A stretch of 64,000 bases of DNA, taken from positions 86,311,717 to 86,375,716 of the forward strand of contig NC_090745.1 of NCBI RefSeq assembly GCF_036898095.1. Reading direction: 5' to 3'. Source of the stretch: Palaemon carinicauda. Taxonomy: Eukaryota; Arthropoda; Malacostraca; Decapoda; Palaemonidae. A program made the position numbers and the translations under genes. This document shows, piece after piece, positions 1 through 9,644 of the stretch (position 1 is its first letter; the number at the start of each line of letters is the position of its first letter). The notes under the pieces are model-generated. The model made no database searches, was not told the origin of the DNA, and saw only the letters and a program-made list of their open reading frames with translations.

Positions 1-348
1 TATATTGGTTGTTTCCATTTACCTATCAACACTAAACATTACCACTTGCGCTCTCATTTGTGGTTTATATGATATGTCAGTGCTCTTGTCATAGCACCAT
101 TCACTCACTATACTCATCTCGTCAAATGACAATACAGTTAATCGTTCTCGTTCACTAAAAGTTTCAGAATTTGACTTCATCAAAGCCAACACTGATGATA
201 GGATTCCTGGTTCACCTTTGGCTTGGCCAGGATTCATAATCCTGGGCTTATCGAGACTGACGTCACCAATCGAGACCTTTAAATTATAATCTGGGCACCG
301 GCTGACCTTACATATATAGACCTTGGATAAAACATTGCGTAGCCGCAC
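1..348 (-). pseudogene. P-element/THAP9-like transposase fragment
   Basis: A minus-strand open frame of 109 codons (19-348) contains a stretch reading VLSFDEMSI followed by a W-x-YD motif and a QVVM block. This resembles the RNase H-like catalytic core of P-element and THAP9-type transposases, where the first catalytic Asp sits in a (S/L)xDEM context. The frame ends right after the QVVM block, where the minus strand reads a GTAAAT donor-like sequence, so the rest may lie in an exon beyond the window edge. No THAP zinc finger or terminal repeat is visible here. It is a fragment. The family assignment is from motif recall, without an alignment. Confidence 0.55.
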
Positions 349-359
349 ATCTACGTACG

Positions 360-378
360 CTCTCTCTCTCTCTCTCTC

Positions 379-463
<85 letters not shown>
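360..463. repeat. (CT)n microsatellite
   Basis: About 100 bases of almost pure CT dinucleotide with one CA interruption near 381. It abuts the P-element-like fragment. Confidence 0.97.
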
Positions 464-467
<4 letters not shown>

Positions 468-474
468 TTTTCCT

Positions 475-1225
475 TTTAATCTTATGACATATGCTATGAC
501 ATATGCACATCAAACACATTAGCGATTTATTTTTCTTTTATTTTGGTTAATAAATAACAGATCGTAATATATTTTATCATTTTAGTATGATAATTATTTA
601 TTTAAGATTAATTTTATGTCAATAAGTACATATTTAAGTTGAAAATCACAACGAACTGTACTGTGTGGTATGTACAAATGCACAATGCTATGTATGCATA
701 TCAAATGCATTGGTGATTTATTTTTCTTTCATTTCGGTAAATAAATACACAGATCGTAACATAGTTTTTCCTTTCATTCTAGTGGTTATTTATTTATAAA
801 TAATTTTAAATCAATAAGTAGATATTAAAGTTAAAATAAAATAACGAACAGTACTTCCTGGTTTGTACGAAAACACATTGCTACTACACATTTCAAACAC
901 ATTAGCGATTTATTTTTTCTTTCTTTCATTTCGGTAATTAAATAAAAGATTGTAACATATTTTTCCATTTAATCTAATGGTTATTTATTTGCAATTATTT
1001 TTTTTATCAATAAGTACAGACTCAAGTTTAAAAAAATAATGAACGGAACTTTCTGGTATGTAGGGACTCACAATGCTACTTCGCATATCAAACACATTAG
1101 CGATTTATTTTTTTTTATTTCGATAAATAAGTACGTATTAGATTGTAAAATATTTTTTTCTATGAATGTCATGCTTATTTCTTTACATTTAATTGTACAG
1201 TATATGGTTTTCATAGAATTTGGTT
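475..1225. repeat. Degenerate tandem array, period about 192 bp, four copies
   Basis: The phrase ATCAAACACATTAGCGATTT or a close variant recurs near 507, 699, 890 and 1085, each followed by a T-rich stretch, a TTTCGGTAAATAAATA-like block, TTATTTATTT and AATCAATAAGTA. The four units are 190-197 bp apart and clearly homologous, with many substitutions. No coding potential was seen. Short open frames inside (for example 1039-1227) carry no recognisable domain. Confidence 0.85.
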
Positions 1226-1236
1226 AAAGCTGCTAA

Positions 1237-1238
<2 letters not shown>

Positions 1239-1314
<76 letters not shown>

Positions 1315-1317
1315 AGC
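1239..1317. repeat. (CT)n microsatellite
   Basis: About 78 bases of CT dinucleotide, directly following the tandem array. Confidence 0.97.
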
Positions 1318-1756
1318 TGTAATAAATAATTTCCTAAGCTTTATAATCAAGCACTGCAGAGCTAAAAACTATAAAATTTTGTGCATCAGCAACATGAAGG
1401 AAACTCCGGTTAATGTTATGCAATTCAACTCGCAGTACAAGTAAATGAAATATGAGAGAAGCATTTCAAATAAAACTATTGAAATTAGTATGCTAATTGG
1501 AAAATGACGATAAAAGATTTCAATTCATCTCATATTCCTTCCATATGAGAATTATGTAAGGAAACGCGTTCTCTGACTGTTCATTTAATGAAAAGCAAAC
1601 AAAAACCTAAACCTTTCGTACACATGATATAAGAAACCAAAGAAAAAATAATTGTAACACTGAGTGGATCAAGAAATAATTGTTTCTTTTAGTAAATATG
1701 AAATATCCTTCAGTAGCATGCCTTAATAATAAGGGAGTTATTTGATCCAAAAATTG

Positions 1757-2474
1757 AGGCTGACGACGGACTAAGCAGGGTTGATCAGCTGATTTGAATG
1801 TAAACAATGCATAAGATTATAATTGACTGTTTTTAATTATAAATACAATACAAGAATGTGAATATTACATGCATTTTTATTGGATATAGTTAAGTGAAAC
1901 AGGGAGAACAGTGAGAGAGAAGGATGAAACAATATGACAAAGGGATCCAAAGACTTGAGACAGGGGGAGGCAGTAGCCAAGTTCCTTCTTGCACATCCCC
2001 TCCGCCAATTCTACGCTTATACAAATAAATTGGCGAAATCAAGGAATTAGGGAAATGCGAGACGAAGGAATGGGAATTAGTGGAATGAGGGATAAGAAAG
2101 TGGTTTAGAATGATTAATAAGATGAAAATGACAGATGAATGATAGAAAATAGAAGATGAATGAAATCGCTAAAAATAGAGAGTCAAAAGAGTTGGAAAGA
2201 TACGTTGTAGATATGTGTGTGGGAGAGCAATTTAAATGTATTAAAGGGATCTGGGAAGGAATTGGGAAAAGGATTAAGTATATAATAATGATAAGTGACG
2301 GACAATAATAATGTGAAATTATACTAATATATATGATAGGTTATATCAGTGAGGTAATTCTGTGAAAGTGAATGGTCATATCAGTGGGATAATATCAAGA
2401 AAGTGAATGTAGGTTGACGACGAACTACGCAGGGTTGATCAGCTGAATTGAATGTAAACAATGCATGAGATTAT
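1757..2474 (+). repeat. Pair of ~63-bp direct repeats flanking ~590 bp
   Basis: Positions 1757-1819 and 2412-2474 carry nearly the same 63-bp sequence. Both include GGGTTGATCAGCTGA and TGTAAACAATGCAT and differ at only a few bases. The 590 bp between them is AT-rich, has no open frame of note and reads mostly purine-rich (GAAATGAGGGAT-like). The second copy ends exactly where DIRS fragment A begins. The pair could be ends of an unrecognised non-autonomous element or remnants of a duplication. The rest of 1320-1757 shows nothing recognisable. Confidence 0.6.
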
Positions 2475-2478
2475 ACCG

Positions 2479-3526
2479 AGACAAATTTCTGAGGCTTTGC
2501 TAAGATCTGGGGATCATTGTAAACCTCGAGAAGTCTTCCCTGCTTTCCACCCAGAGACTGGTATACCTAGGAATGATTTTTGACACCAATCTCTACAAAG
2601 CCTTCCCATCAGACGACCGATACTTGGCTGAGAAAGGTCGCAAGACCTTTTCTTAGACGAGAAGAACTCCCAGCTCAGAAGTGGCTATGTCTTCTTGGGA
2701 CACCTATCATCCCTGACCTGCCTAGTTTCCAACGGCCATCTCAGGATTTGATCTCTCCAGTGGTAACTCAAGTCCAATTGGAATCAGGCCTTCAATTCCC
2801 TGGACATTTTAATCCCCATGAGACCAGAGGAATGGACGGACCTCGAGTGATGGGTGGCAGACGAGAATCTGTGGAGGGGTGTATATCTTCTCGTACTCCC
2901 CCCGAACTTGATGCAGTTTTTCGACGCATCAAAAGAAGGGTGGGGACCCCACGTGCTGCACCACATGACCTCAGTCCTCTGGTTAGAGTCCACCACACGA
3001 CCTAAGGCCTTTGGTCAGAGTCTAAAAAGTACCTTCACATAAATCTCTTAAAGATGAAGGCCGTCTTTCTGGCACTTCATCAGTTCCTAGCGGGCCACTC
3101 ATTGCTGGTGATGAGTGACAACACCACAGTAGAGGTACTTTTTCGCAGCCCCTATCCCATTTAGCAGTAGAAATACAGAGATGGGTCGAAGTCCGCTTGG
3201 TACCCGCTATCAGCCTGCTTCATTCCAGGCAAGAGTAATGTGTTCGCTAACAATCTGAGCAGAGCATCTCAGATAATGGGTACCCAATGGCCTTTGGATC
3301 ATCTAGTAGCCAACAAAGTCCTGACTTTGTGGGGTTCTCCAACTATGGATCTGTTTGTAACCGCCCTAAACTTCAGGCTCCTGCTGCTCCCAAGGCTCTC
3401 TGACCAGATGCATTCCAACAACAGTGGGACAGCATCGACGTTTATGCCTTTCCCCCATTCTATCTGATGAGAAGGGTACTAAACAAGTCCAGAACATTGG
3501 TCAACCTATCAATAAGGTGATTCATT
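2479..3526 (+). pseudogene. DIRS element A: RT C-terminal, RNase H and MT-like remnant
   Basis: Reading through several frames gives the same blocks as the other DIRS elements here. These are an RT thumb region (GLVYLGM-like, FPSDDR, LPAQKWLCLLGHL), an RNase H block (FFDASKEGWG at about 2916-2945, then MSDNTTV near 3112 and NVFANNLSRA near 3237), and the downstream VLTLWGSPTMDLF block near 3325. Frameshifts and stops break it throughout. The RT N-terminus and the recombinase are missing. The right end (3526) runs straight into a fresh RT N-terminus belonging to element B. Confidence 0.8.
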
Positions 3527-4218
3527 CAGGGTATCTTATCCCGTTCACGCTCTCTCTCCCTCCACTGACTCGAGTGCCGATTCCATCGAACTCCTGTGCG
3601 AAGGGATTCGCACGGGAGTTTGCCCTCAGGGCAGAAGTCCAGTCAATGTTGGAGAAGGATGCTCTCCAGGAGGTCCTCGACAGGTCCCCAGGCTTTTAAA
3701 GTCGACTCTTTCTTGTGAAAAAGGCATCTGGAGACTGGAGACCAGTCATCGACCTCTCGGCCCTGAACAGGTTTGTGTAACAGACACCTTTCAGGATGGA
3801 GATGGCCGACACAGTCAGACAAGCGATAAGACCTCAGGACTTCATGTGCACTCTAGATCTAAAGGACGTATACTTCCAGATCCCAATTCACCCATCTTCC
3901 AGGAAGTATCTGAGATTTATGTTCAATCGGAAGCATTACCAGTTCAGGGTACTGTGTTTCGGTCTTTCCACAGCACCCCAGGTATTCATGAGAGTATTCG
4001 CCCTAGTATCATCTTGGGCTCACAGAGTCAGCATCCGTCTCCTAAGATACTTGGACAACTGGTTGATTCTGGCAGACTCGGGGGCGGCCCTTCTCCACCA
4101 CCGAGACGAGCTTTTAAGGTTTTGCCAGGATCTGGGGATCGTGGTAAACCTCAAGAAGTCTCATCTGCTCCCCTCTCAAGAACTGGTATACCTAGGCATG
4201 CGATTAGACACTCTAAAG
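3527..4218 (+). pseudogene. DIRS B reverse transcriptase, N-terminal two thirds
   Basis: The frame covering 3424-3699 and 3796-4227 encodes a DIRS-type RT. It has GYLIPFT at the start, AEVQSMLEKDALQEV, LFLVKKASG-WRPVIDLS, the catalytic Asp in MCTLDLKDVYFQIP (about 3844-3885), CFGLSTAPQVF, and the second catalytic motif as YLDNW (about 4051-4065) where the family consensus is YLDDW. Two stop codons interrupt the frame (near 3699 and 3778), and the D-to-N change removes one of the paired active-site aspartates. The gene is split by the MITE right after YLGMRLDT. It is non-functional. Confidence 0.9.
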
Positions 4219-4622
4219 GTACCCTGACACTTGCACGACTTTTTGCCACAAATTTGTCGTGGTAAGTCGTGACATTTTGTGGCACGAGCTGGAAGATCAA
4301 AAAAAAAAAAAAAAAAATACCTCAGAATCACGGCTGACCTGTCCACATTGACACGAACTGGCACGACGAGTTCACGCATAGTTTGCGCATAGTTTGTGCA
4401 CATCCTGCATCGTCCCGACGAGTTCACGAACGGTTCGCGCATAGTTCATGACCCTGTCACGAAATTTTGTCATGACCAAAATTTTGAACATTTCAAAATT
4501 ATCGTCACGACATGCCACGATGTCACGACGGGGTTACGAATATTTCACGCCAGTTCACGACGAGTGTACGACTCGAGTCGTGACAATGCATGCCACAAAT
4601 TCGTGCAAGTGTCAGCCTGGCT
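4219..4622. mobile_element. MITE inserted in DIRS B reverse transcriptase
   Basis: About 400 bp that interrupt the RT frame. The ends are inverted repeats: CTGACACTTGCACGA starting near 4224 and its complement TCGTGCAAGTGTCAG ending at 4615, with further imperfect pairing inward (TTTTGCCACAAATTT against ATGCCACAAATTCG). Inside there is a poly-A run (4299-4317) and many short GTTCACGA/CACGACG motifs. There is no open frame of its own. Sequence flanking each end is CTAAAGG / CTTAAGG, which might be a decayed target duplication. The RT coding sequence resumes beyond it with KAFPSDERI-like residues. Confidence 0.8.
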
Positions 4623-4624
4623 TA

Positions 4625-5700
4625 AGGCACAAAGCGTTCCCATCAGACGAAAGGATCCAGAGACTGAGGGAGATAGGTCAGGTCTTCCTCAGTCGGGAAG
4701 AGCTCCTGTCTCAGTATTGGCTTCGCCTTCTTGGTCACCTCTCTTCCCTGACCCGACTGGTCCCCAACAGTTGCCTCAGGATGAGATCCCTCCAGTGGCA
4801 ACTAAAATCCCAGTCTAAGCAACTCTCCGATTCCTGGGATCACCTAGTCCGCATAGGGCTAGAGGAACAGTCGGACCTCAGGTAGGGGCTGGCGGAGCCG
4901 AACCTTTGCAAAGGGGTCGATCTTCTCGTCTCTCCCCCGGAATTGATGCTTTTTTCGGATGCATCAAAAGAAGGGTGGAGGGCTCATGTGCTGCACCATT
5001 ACATCTCCGGCCAATGGTCCGAATCAGAAAGGTACCAGCACATAAATCTCTTAGAAATGAGGGCAGCCTTTCTGGCCCTCAAAAAGTTTCACCAGGTCCT
5101 GGCGGGGCACTCCGTGGTGTTGATGAGCGACAACACCACGATAGTAGCTTATCTAAGCAAACAGGGTGGTACCTTTTCGCAGCAGCTGTGCCATCTTGCA
5201 GTAGAGATACTCAGATGGGTAGAGGACAACTCGGTGACTTTATCAGCTCGCTTCATTCCGGGCAAGTGGAATGTCCTAGCGGACAAGCTGAGCAGAGCGA
5301 CTCAGATAGTTGGCACCGAGTGGTCTTTGAATCCTCTGACAGCCAACAAAGTCCTGACTTTGTGGGGTTCCCCGACTGTGGATCTGTTCGCAACGGCCCT
5401 GAATTTCAGGCTCCCGTTGTACTGCTCCTCAGTCCCGGATCCGCAAACTCTTTGGCAAGATGCTTTCTAACAACGGTGGATAAACCTGGAAGCTTACACG
5501 TTTCCTTCATTCTATCTGATGAGAAAAGTCCTCAACCAGGTACGAGCAAGCAAAAACTTGCAAATGACCCTCATAGCTCCGCTATGGCATCACGCAGAAT
5601 GGTTCCCAGACCTTCCACATCTCCTCACGGAGATCCCGAGGGAGCTCCCTCCACAGCACGACCTCCTCAAACAATCACATGCCAACATCTTCCACAAAGC
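4625..5700 (+). pseudogene. DIRS B RT C-terminus, RNase H and MT-like region
   Basis: Frame 4943-5470 encodes the RNase H domain: MLFSDASKEGW (first acidic residue), LLEMRAAFLAL (Glu), MSDNTTIVAYLSKQGG (Asp) and WNVLADKLSRA (Asp). The downstream region begins LTLWGSPTVDLFATALNFRLPLYCS and continues through a PSFYLMRKVLNQ and LIAPLWHHAEWFPDL block in the 5519-5902 frame. That block corresponds to the Dam-like methyltransferase region reported for DIRS elements. A stop near 4883 separates it from the RT thumb and another near 5468 lies within the MT-like part. It belongs to the same former polyprotein as the RT at 3527-4218. Confidence 0.85.
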
Positions 5701-6770
5701 CGTAGCTTCGCTTCGACTTCACGCCTGGAGACTATCCAGCACCTCCTCACACAGAGAGGCTTTTTGCAACCTGTTGCGAAAAGAATGGCTGGACACCTCA
5801 GGAGATCCACAGAGGCAGTCTACCAGGCGGAGTGGTCAGTTTTCTGTGGTTGGTGTCGTGGAAGGGGTATCTCTCCCCTCGATGCCTCTGTTCCAACTAT
5901 AGTGGAGTTTCTTGTATACCTTCGGGAAGAAATGCTTCTCTCGGTCTCGGCAGTCAAAGACTACCGCTCGGCCTTGAGTCTCGCCTTTAGACTGAAAGGA
6001 GTCATTATTTCCTCCTCGTTATAACTTTCTTTGCTCGTACGTAGTTACAAGCTTACTTGTCCCCAGGCAGAGCTAAGACCTCCCCCTTGGAACGTTCAGG
6101 TCCTCAGGTCTCTGAAGGGCTTCCCCTTTGAACCACTACGGCAGGCCTCTGATCGCCACCTCACTTGGAAGACGGTGTTCCTGCTCGCTCTGGCTTCGGC
6201 CAAGAGAGTCAGCGAACTTCATGGTCTATCTGCTGATGTCTCTCACTCTAGGATATGGGGGGAAGTGATCCTCAACTACGTCCCTGAGTTTGTAGCTAAG
6301 ACTCAAAAGCCAGTTGTGCCGGACTCCAGGTTCGCCCCATTTCGGATAGAGAGTCTTCGTTCTGTAACCGAAGATCCGGACCAACTGTTACTATGTCCAG
6401 TAAGGAGTCTAAGGTGTTACTTAAAAAGAACAGCAAAAGCTCACCCCCGTGTACAAGCACTTTTTGTCAGCATGGGGAAGGTCAAGAGGAGGGTCACAAG
6501 GAATACTATTTCCTCCTGGATAAGGAAAGTAATCGAATACGCTCTCTATCCAGACCCTCTGTCCAATTGACCCAGAGCTCATGACGTCAGAGGCATTGCA
6601 ACATATCTGGCATTCAAGAAGAATTTTTCTGTGGCACAGGTATTGCAAGCGGGCGTGTGGAAGCGTCAGACTACTTTCACAGCCCACTACCTGAAAGACG
6701 TAACCTACTGGAGCATGGAACCCTTTTCCATTGGTCCTGTGGTAGCCGCACAACAAGTGATTTAATACCT
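5683..6770 (+). pseudogene. DIRS B tyrosine recombinase
   Basis: The frame continues from 4906-6024 into 6031-6570. It shows an N-terminal SAM-like core-binding part (VYQAEWSVFCGWC, SVSAVKDYRSALSLAFRLKG) and the catalytic part. The catalytic signature is R in SAKRVSELHG, H-x-x-R in RAHDVRGIAT (about 6571-6600) and the nucleophile candidate in HYLKDV (about 6688-6705). Stops at about 6022 and 6568 break it, so all four catalytic residues survive in a dead reading frame. The reading frame overlaps the end of the RT/MT region, as is usual for DIRS. Confidence 0.88.
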
Positions 6771-6854
6771 CAGGCTCCTTGATGGACAAGTAGCAGAGGG
6801 TTGAGGTTACCCCTGGTTAGTCTGGGGTGAATGAATAGAATGTTTGGCTCCCTT

Positions 6855-6912
6855 TTTCTCTTCTTCTTCTTCTTCTTCTTCTTCTTCTTCTTCTTCTTCT
6901 TCTTCTCTCCCC
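6855..6912. repeat. (TTC)n microsatellite in DIRS B 3' region
   Basis: About 16 TTC units (6858-6906) followed by a C-rich run, between the recombinase and the right terminus. Confidence 0.95.
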
Positions 6913-7204
6913 CCCCCACCCCCCGGAAACAGCTCCGCAAGACCGAAGCATAGCTGACCTCACCCCTCAGCAGGTAAGATTCATTTCCCTTGTGCATCCT
7001 GAGTATGAATAAATACTTAGTTACGTCACCAATATCTCATGAGGGAGGGTATTGTATATGTCTTAGAACTCATGCTTATCCTCGAGTTCCTATGTAAAGA
7101 CAAGCCACGAGTCTCTCTCACACAAGGGTAGGGTTCCTACTAATTAGATCAAAGATCAATTAGAGGGAACTCCGGGTCATGACCAAGGCCAGTTGGTAGA
7201 ACTT

Positions 7205-7571
7205 CCTCCCTCCTAAGAGTAAGTCACCCTATAAATAGCGAAAGGTTTGTATCTGTGTCGGAACAAATAACAAATTTGGAAATAATTTGTATTTTCCTGA
7301 CATACAAACCTGGAGCTGTTTATACAAATTGGCCCGCCACCCTGTCCCCCTAGAAGTCCTGCCAGAAAGCAAAAGTGGTTACTCAACCGACAGGTGTGAG
7401 TGAGCGGGGTAGCCAATCTACCCCAACCCCCTTCCGCTAACTAGCGGATGGGGTAATTATCCCTCACTAAAATTGACTTGGCTGGTTTTCAGCGTTGCCG
7501 TAAGTAATACCCTATAAATAGCCCCAGGTTTGTATGTTAGGAAAAATAAAAATTATTTCCAAATTTGTTAT
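7205..7571. repeat. DIRS B internal complementary region and right terminal repeat
   Basis: The block at about 7265-7325 (CAAATTTGGAAATAATTTG ... ACATACAAACCTGG ... TTATA) is an inverted copy of the right end at about 7508-7567 (TATAAATAGCCCCAGGTTTG ... AAATTATTTCCAAATTTG). The part just left of it (about 7230-7264) is expected to mirror the missing left end of the element. This arrangement, a terminus preceded by an internal region complementary to both ends, is the DIRS architecture. The intervening 7330-7500 includes GGATGGGGTAATTA-like sequence shared with element C's right end. Confidence 0.8.
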
Positions 7572-7760
7572 TTTACTGTATTTTGGAAATCATATTTTAG
7601 AAAAAGAATAAGTAATTCCAGGGACTTACATGATAATGAAAGTCAAAAAAATATTTTATGTTTGGCAGTGCATTTTTTTTTACTATATATTCTATAATGA
7701 GCTTTTATGGATAGGTATTGTAGGAATAATAACAATTCTTTACTGTAAATATTTATATTT

Positions 7761-7767
7761 CTTTCAG
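7761..7767 (+). promoter_or_regulatory. Probable 3' splice acceptor upstream of MED18 start
   Basis: A pyrimidine-rich tract (TATTTCTTTCAG) ends with AG at 7766-7767, 37 bases before the MED18 ATG. This suggests an intron in the 5' UTR, with an upstream non-coding exon that I could not locate. Confidence 0.45.
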
Positions 7768-7804
7768 TTCTTCAATAGGAATCAAATAAAGTGTTTTAGC
7801 AAAG

Positions 7805-8476
7805 ATGGCAGCAGTTCCTAATGCAGGGGAAACACTTGATTCTGCACTCAAGAATGCCATAATCCCTGATCAAGAGTTTCTGCTACAGGGCTCTGTTCTT
7901 GATTCATCTTTAAGCGTTGTGCTTGACAGACTTCGTGGACTGTGTGATAATGCTGATGTGCCTCCAGAAACATTTCGTGATCATGAAGCAGTTTATGTCC
8001 TCAAAGATTTCTCTGCTACTCCATCCCCCGGGCCGGCCTCTCAAGGAGTTATGTTAAGGGTTAGACGTGCAACAGATCACCCAGATCTCCCTTTCCAACT
8101 GCGCTATGTTGGATACCCAGAACTAGGGAACTACCCAGCAGTTTTACGTAACTGTTTGGATGTCCCAGTATCCAGTAATGTGTGTGAATTTTTGCAAGAA
8201 CTGGGTGCTAAGCCTGACCACGAATTTATTGCTAAAGGTTACATATTAAAGAAAGGTCGAATAAAAGTGACAGTGTTCAAAATGTTTAAAATTACTGCAT
8301 CTGGTATGTCAAATATGTCTAAAGATAGTTTAGAGCCACTTTCAATGTCATACATGGTTGAGCTTAGTGTTTTGACCACCAAAACAGATTTGTCTGTGGC
8401 TGATGATCTCCGTAATTTGGCAGATCAGCTGAAACCTTTAGTGCAGTTGGAGAGAGTTGATTATCGGCGGTTGTGA
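7805..8476 (+). CDS. MED18: Mediator of RNA polymerase II transcription subunit 18
   Basis: A complete 223-codon frame in one exon. The product matches the MED18 family along its length: FLLQGSVLDSSL near residues 26-37, LDRLRGLCDNADVPPETFRDHE near 41-61, LRYVGYPELG near 99-108, LRNCLDVP near 114-121, DHEFIAKGYILKKG near 138-151, YMVELSV near 183-189, and DLRNLADQLKPLVQLE near 201-217. Vertebrate MED18 is about 208 residues, and the excess here is an N-terminal extension of about 20 residues. MED18 is a head-module subunit that pairs with MED20 and contacts RNA polymerase II pre-initiation machinery in the nucleus. The ATG at 7805 is preceded by AAAG and is the first Met after the probable splice acceptor. 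It is the only confident host gene in the window. Confidence 0.95.
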   Translation: MAAVPNAGETLDSALKNAIIPDQEFLLQGSVLDSSLSVVLDRLRGLCDNADVPPETFRDHEAVYVLKDFSATPSPGPASQGVMLRVRRATDHPDLPFQLRYVGYPELGNYPAVLRNCLDVPVSSNVCEFLQELGAKPDHEFIAKGYILKKGRIKVTVFKMFKITASGMSNMSKDSLEPLSMSYMVELSVLTTKTDLSVADDLRNLADQLKPLVQLERVDYRRL

Positions 8477-8518
8477 TTCAACCGTAGTAGGTCACTATAA
8501 TATTAAGGAAATTTTCAG

Positions 8519-8524
8519 AATAAA
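8519..8524 (+). terminator. Polyadenylation signal AATAAA of MED18
   Basis: A canonical AATAAA hexamer lies 43 bases after the MED18 stop codon, with no other candidate before the LINE fragment that starts near 8630. Confidence 0.65.
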
Positions 8525-8629
8525 ATGTTTATACAGTAACAATAGTGTAGTTTTCTTTGACCAAATTGTTTCATGGTTTTTTATATAATGAACCTTGCAT
8601 GATAAACAATTGCTATGATTGAAGCAAAG

Positions 8630-8980
8630 CATTTGTTAGAATTTGTAGATGGGCACAATAGGGAGTATAGAAGTGTGATATCTGGTGTTTCTCATTGTAA
8701 TGTACTAGCCCCATTACTTTTCATACTCTATGGTATAGAGATGATATATGGTTTGGCCTTGAAAACAAGTTTGTTACATATACAGTACTCTCTTTTCTCC
8801 TATTCCATCTCCTTAATGTAGACTATGGGTGCTGAATCCCTTCAAGAGATCTAACTAAAATTAGTGCATGGTGCAAATTTAGGGACTTGAAGTTGAACTC
8901 TCAAAGTATGATTGTAAATACAGTAGGTTGAGGACAGTGACATCCAGATATCACCATTGATAATTTTTCTTTAACCTGTT
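8630..8980 (+). pseudogene. CR1-like LINE, reverse transcriptase part (5' piece of split element)
   Basis: Translation gives a decayed non-LTR RT: VDGHNREYRSVISGVS, then VLAPLLFILYGIEM (family form SGVPQGSVLGPLLF-LY), a lost YADD box, then KLVHGANL and LKLNSQSMIV (family form WCNLWGMKLNP-KT-MIV). It ends near 8980. The C-terminal continuation of the same protein is found 8 kb downstream at 17058, so this is one LINE split by later insertions. Decayed beyond function. Confidence 0.75.
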
Positions 8981-8984
8981 GCAG

Positions 8985-9262
8985 GTGTTGAGGTGCCGGT
9001 GATGAGAGATGAGAATGAGAGAGAGATTACAAGAGAGAAAGTGAGGAGAGCACTAGATGAAACGAGAGTAGGAAAAGCATCTGGTATAGATGGTGTGAGA
9101 GCTGAGATGTTGAAAGTAGGGGTGTGAATGGTTGGTGAGATTGTTTAATATGTGTTTTGTGTTGTCAATGGTGCCAGTAGATTGGGTTTGTGCATGTATT
9201 GTACCACTATATAAGAGTAAGGGAGACGTGCATGAGTGTTGTAATTCAAGGGGTATTAGTTT
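8985..9262 (+). pseudogene. LINE-2 (RTE/I-like), 5' piece upstream of DIRS I insertion
   Basis: The translation contains ITREKVRRALDETRVGKASGIDGVRAEMLK, the typical region preceding the RT palm of non-LTR elements (KAxGxDGxxAEML). It then decays with stops and ends at NSRGI (AATTCAAGGGGTATTAG) at 9244-9260. The next residues of the same motif (SLFSVVGKVYGR) resume at 15732, after DIRS I. The upstream limit near 8985 follows a TTGCAG sequence. The reverse-strand copy at 35373-36105 shows the uninterrupted junction. Confidence 0.8.
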
Positions 9263-9438
9263 TTTTCAATATTAATCTTACCCGTTGATCATGTAGCTGC
9301 AGCTCTGCTGCCCGACAGAAAAAACCTACGGGCGGAATACGCCAGCGATCGCTATACAGGTGGGGGTGTACATCAACAGCGCCATCTGTCGAGTAGGTAC
9401 TCAAGTACTTCTTGTCAACACAGAACCAATTTTCTCTC
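9263..9438. repeat. DIRS I left inverted terminal repeat
   Basis: It begins TTTTCAATATTAATCTTACC. From about 9280 to 9438 it is the inverse complement of 15534-15700, with one mismatch noticed (CTGCTGCCC against CTGCAGCCC). The terminal 20 bases, which are outside the shared repeat, match instead the complement of the left half of the internal complementary region at 15396-15430. Confidence 0.9.
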
Positions 9439-9644
9439 TGTCGTGCCACCGGCAAGACCTACTTGATACGCTGTTGTTTTCTGGAGTTGATTTTCACGTT
9501 ATTTGGTGAAGTATTCTCTCTAGTTATTAGCTTTCGCTGTGCAGAAGTTATCCTCAATACTTTCTCACTTTCATTGATTAGATTTTGGATTATTTGTTGA
9601 CGACTTGGATAGATTTTGGATTTCCCCCCTTTGACTAATTCAAG

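Larger units (their letters stand above)
3527..7571 (+). mobile_element. DIRS-like retrotransposon B (decayed; MITE-interrupted)
   Basis: This DIRS-type element lacks its left end and gag. In order it holds RT N-terminal part, a MITE at about 4219-4620, RT C-terminal part, RNase H, MT-like region, tyrosine recombinase, a (TTC)n tract, and a right end at about 7571. The right end has the internal complementary region followed by the right terminal repeat. Its terminal sequence (ACATACAAACCT, CAAATTTG) places it with C, D and E rather than with I and II. It lies about 190 bp upstream of the MED18 splice acceptor, so it may sit within that gene's first intron if a 5' exon exists. Confidence 0.85.

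Noticed and set aside
1607..1807. 66-codon minus-strand ORF
   Set aside because: Low complexity, overlaps one of the 63-bp direct repeats and has no similarity noticed.
2784..2998. Minus-strand frames across DIRS A RNase H
   Set aside because: They mirror the plus-strand RNase H codons.
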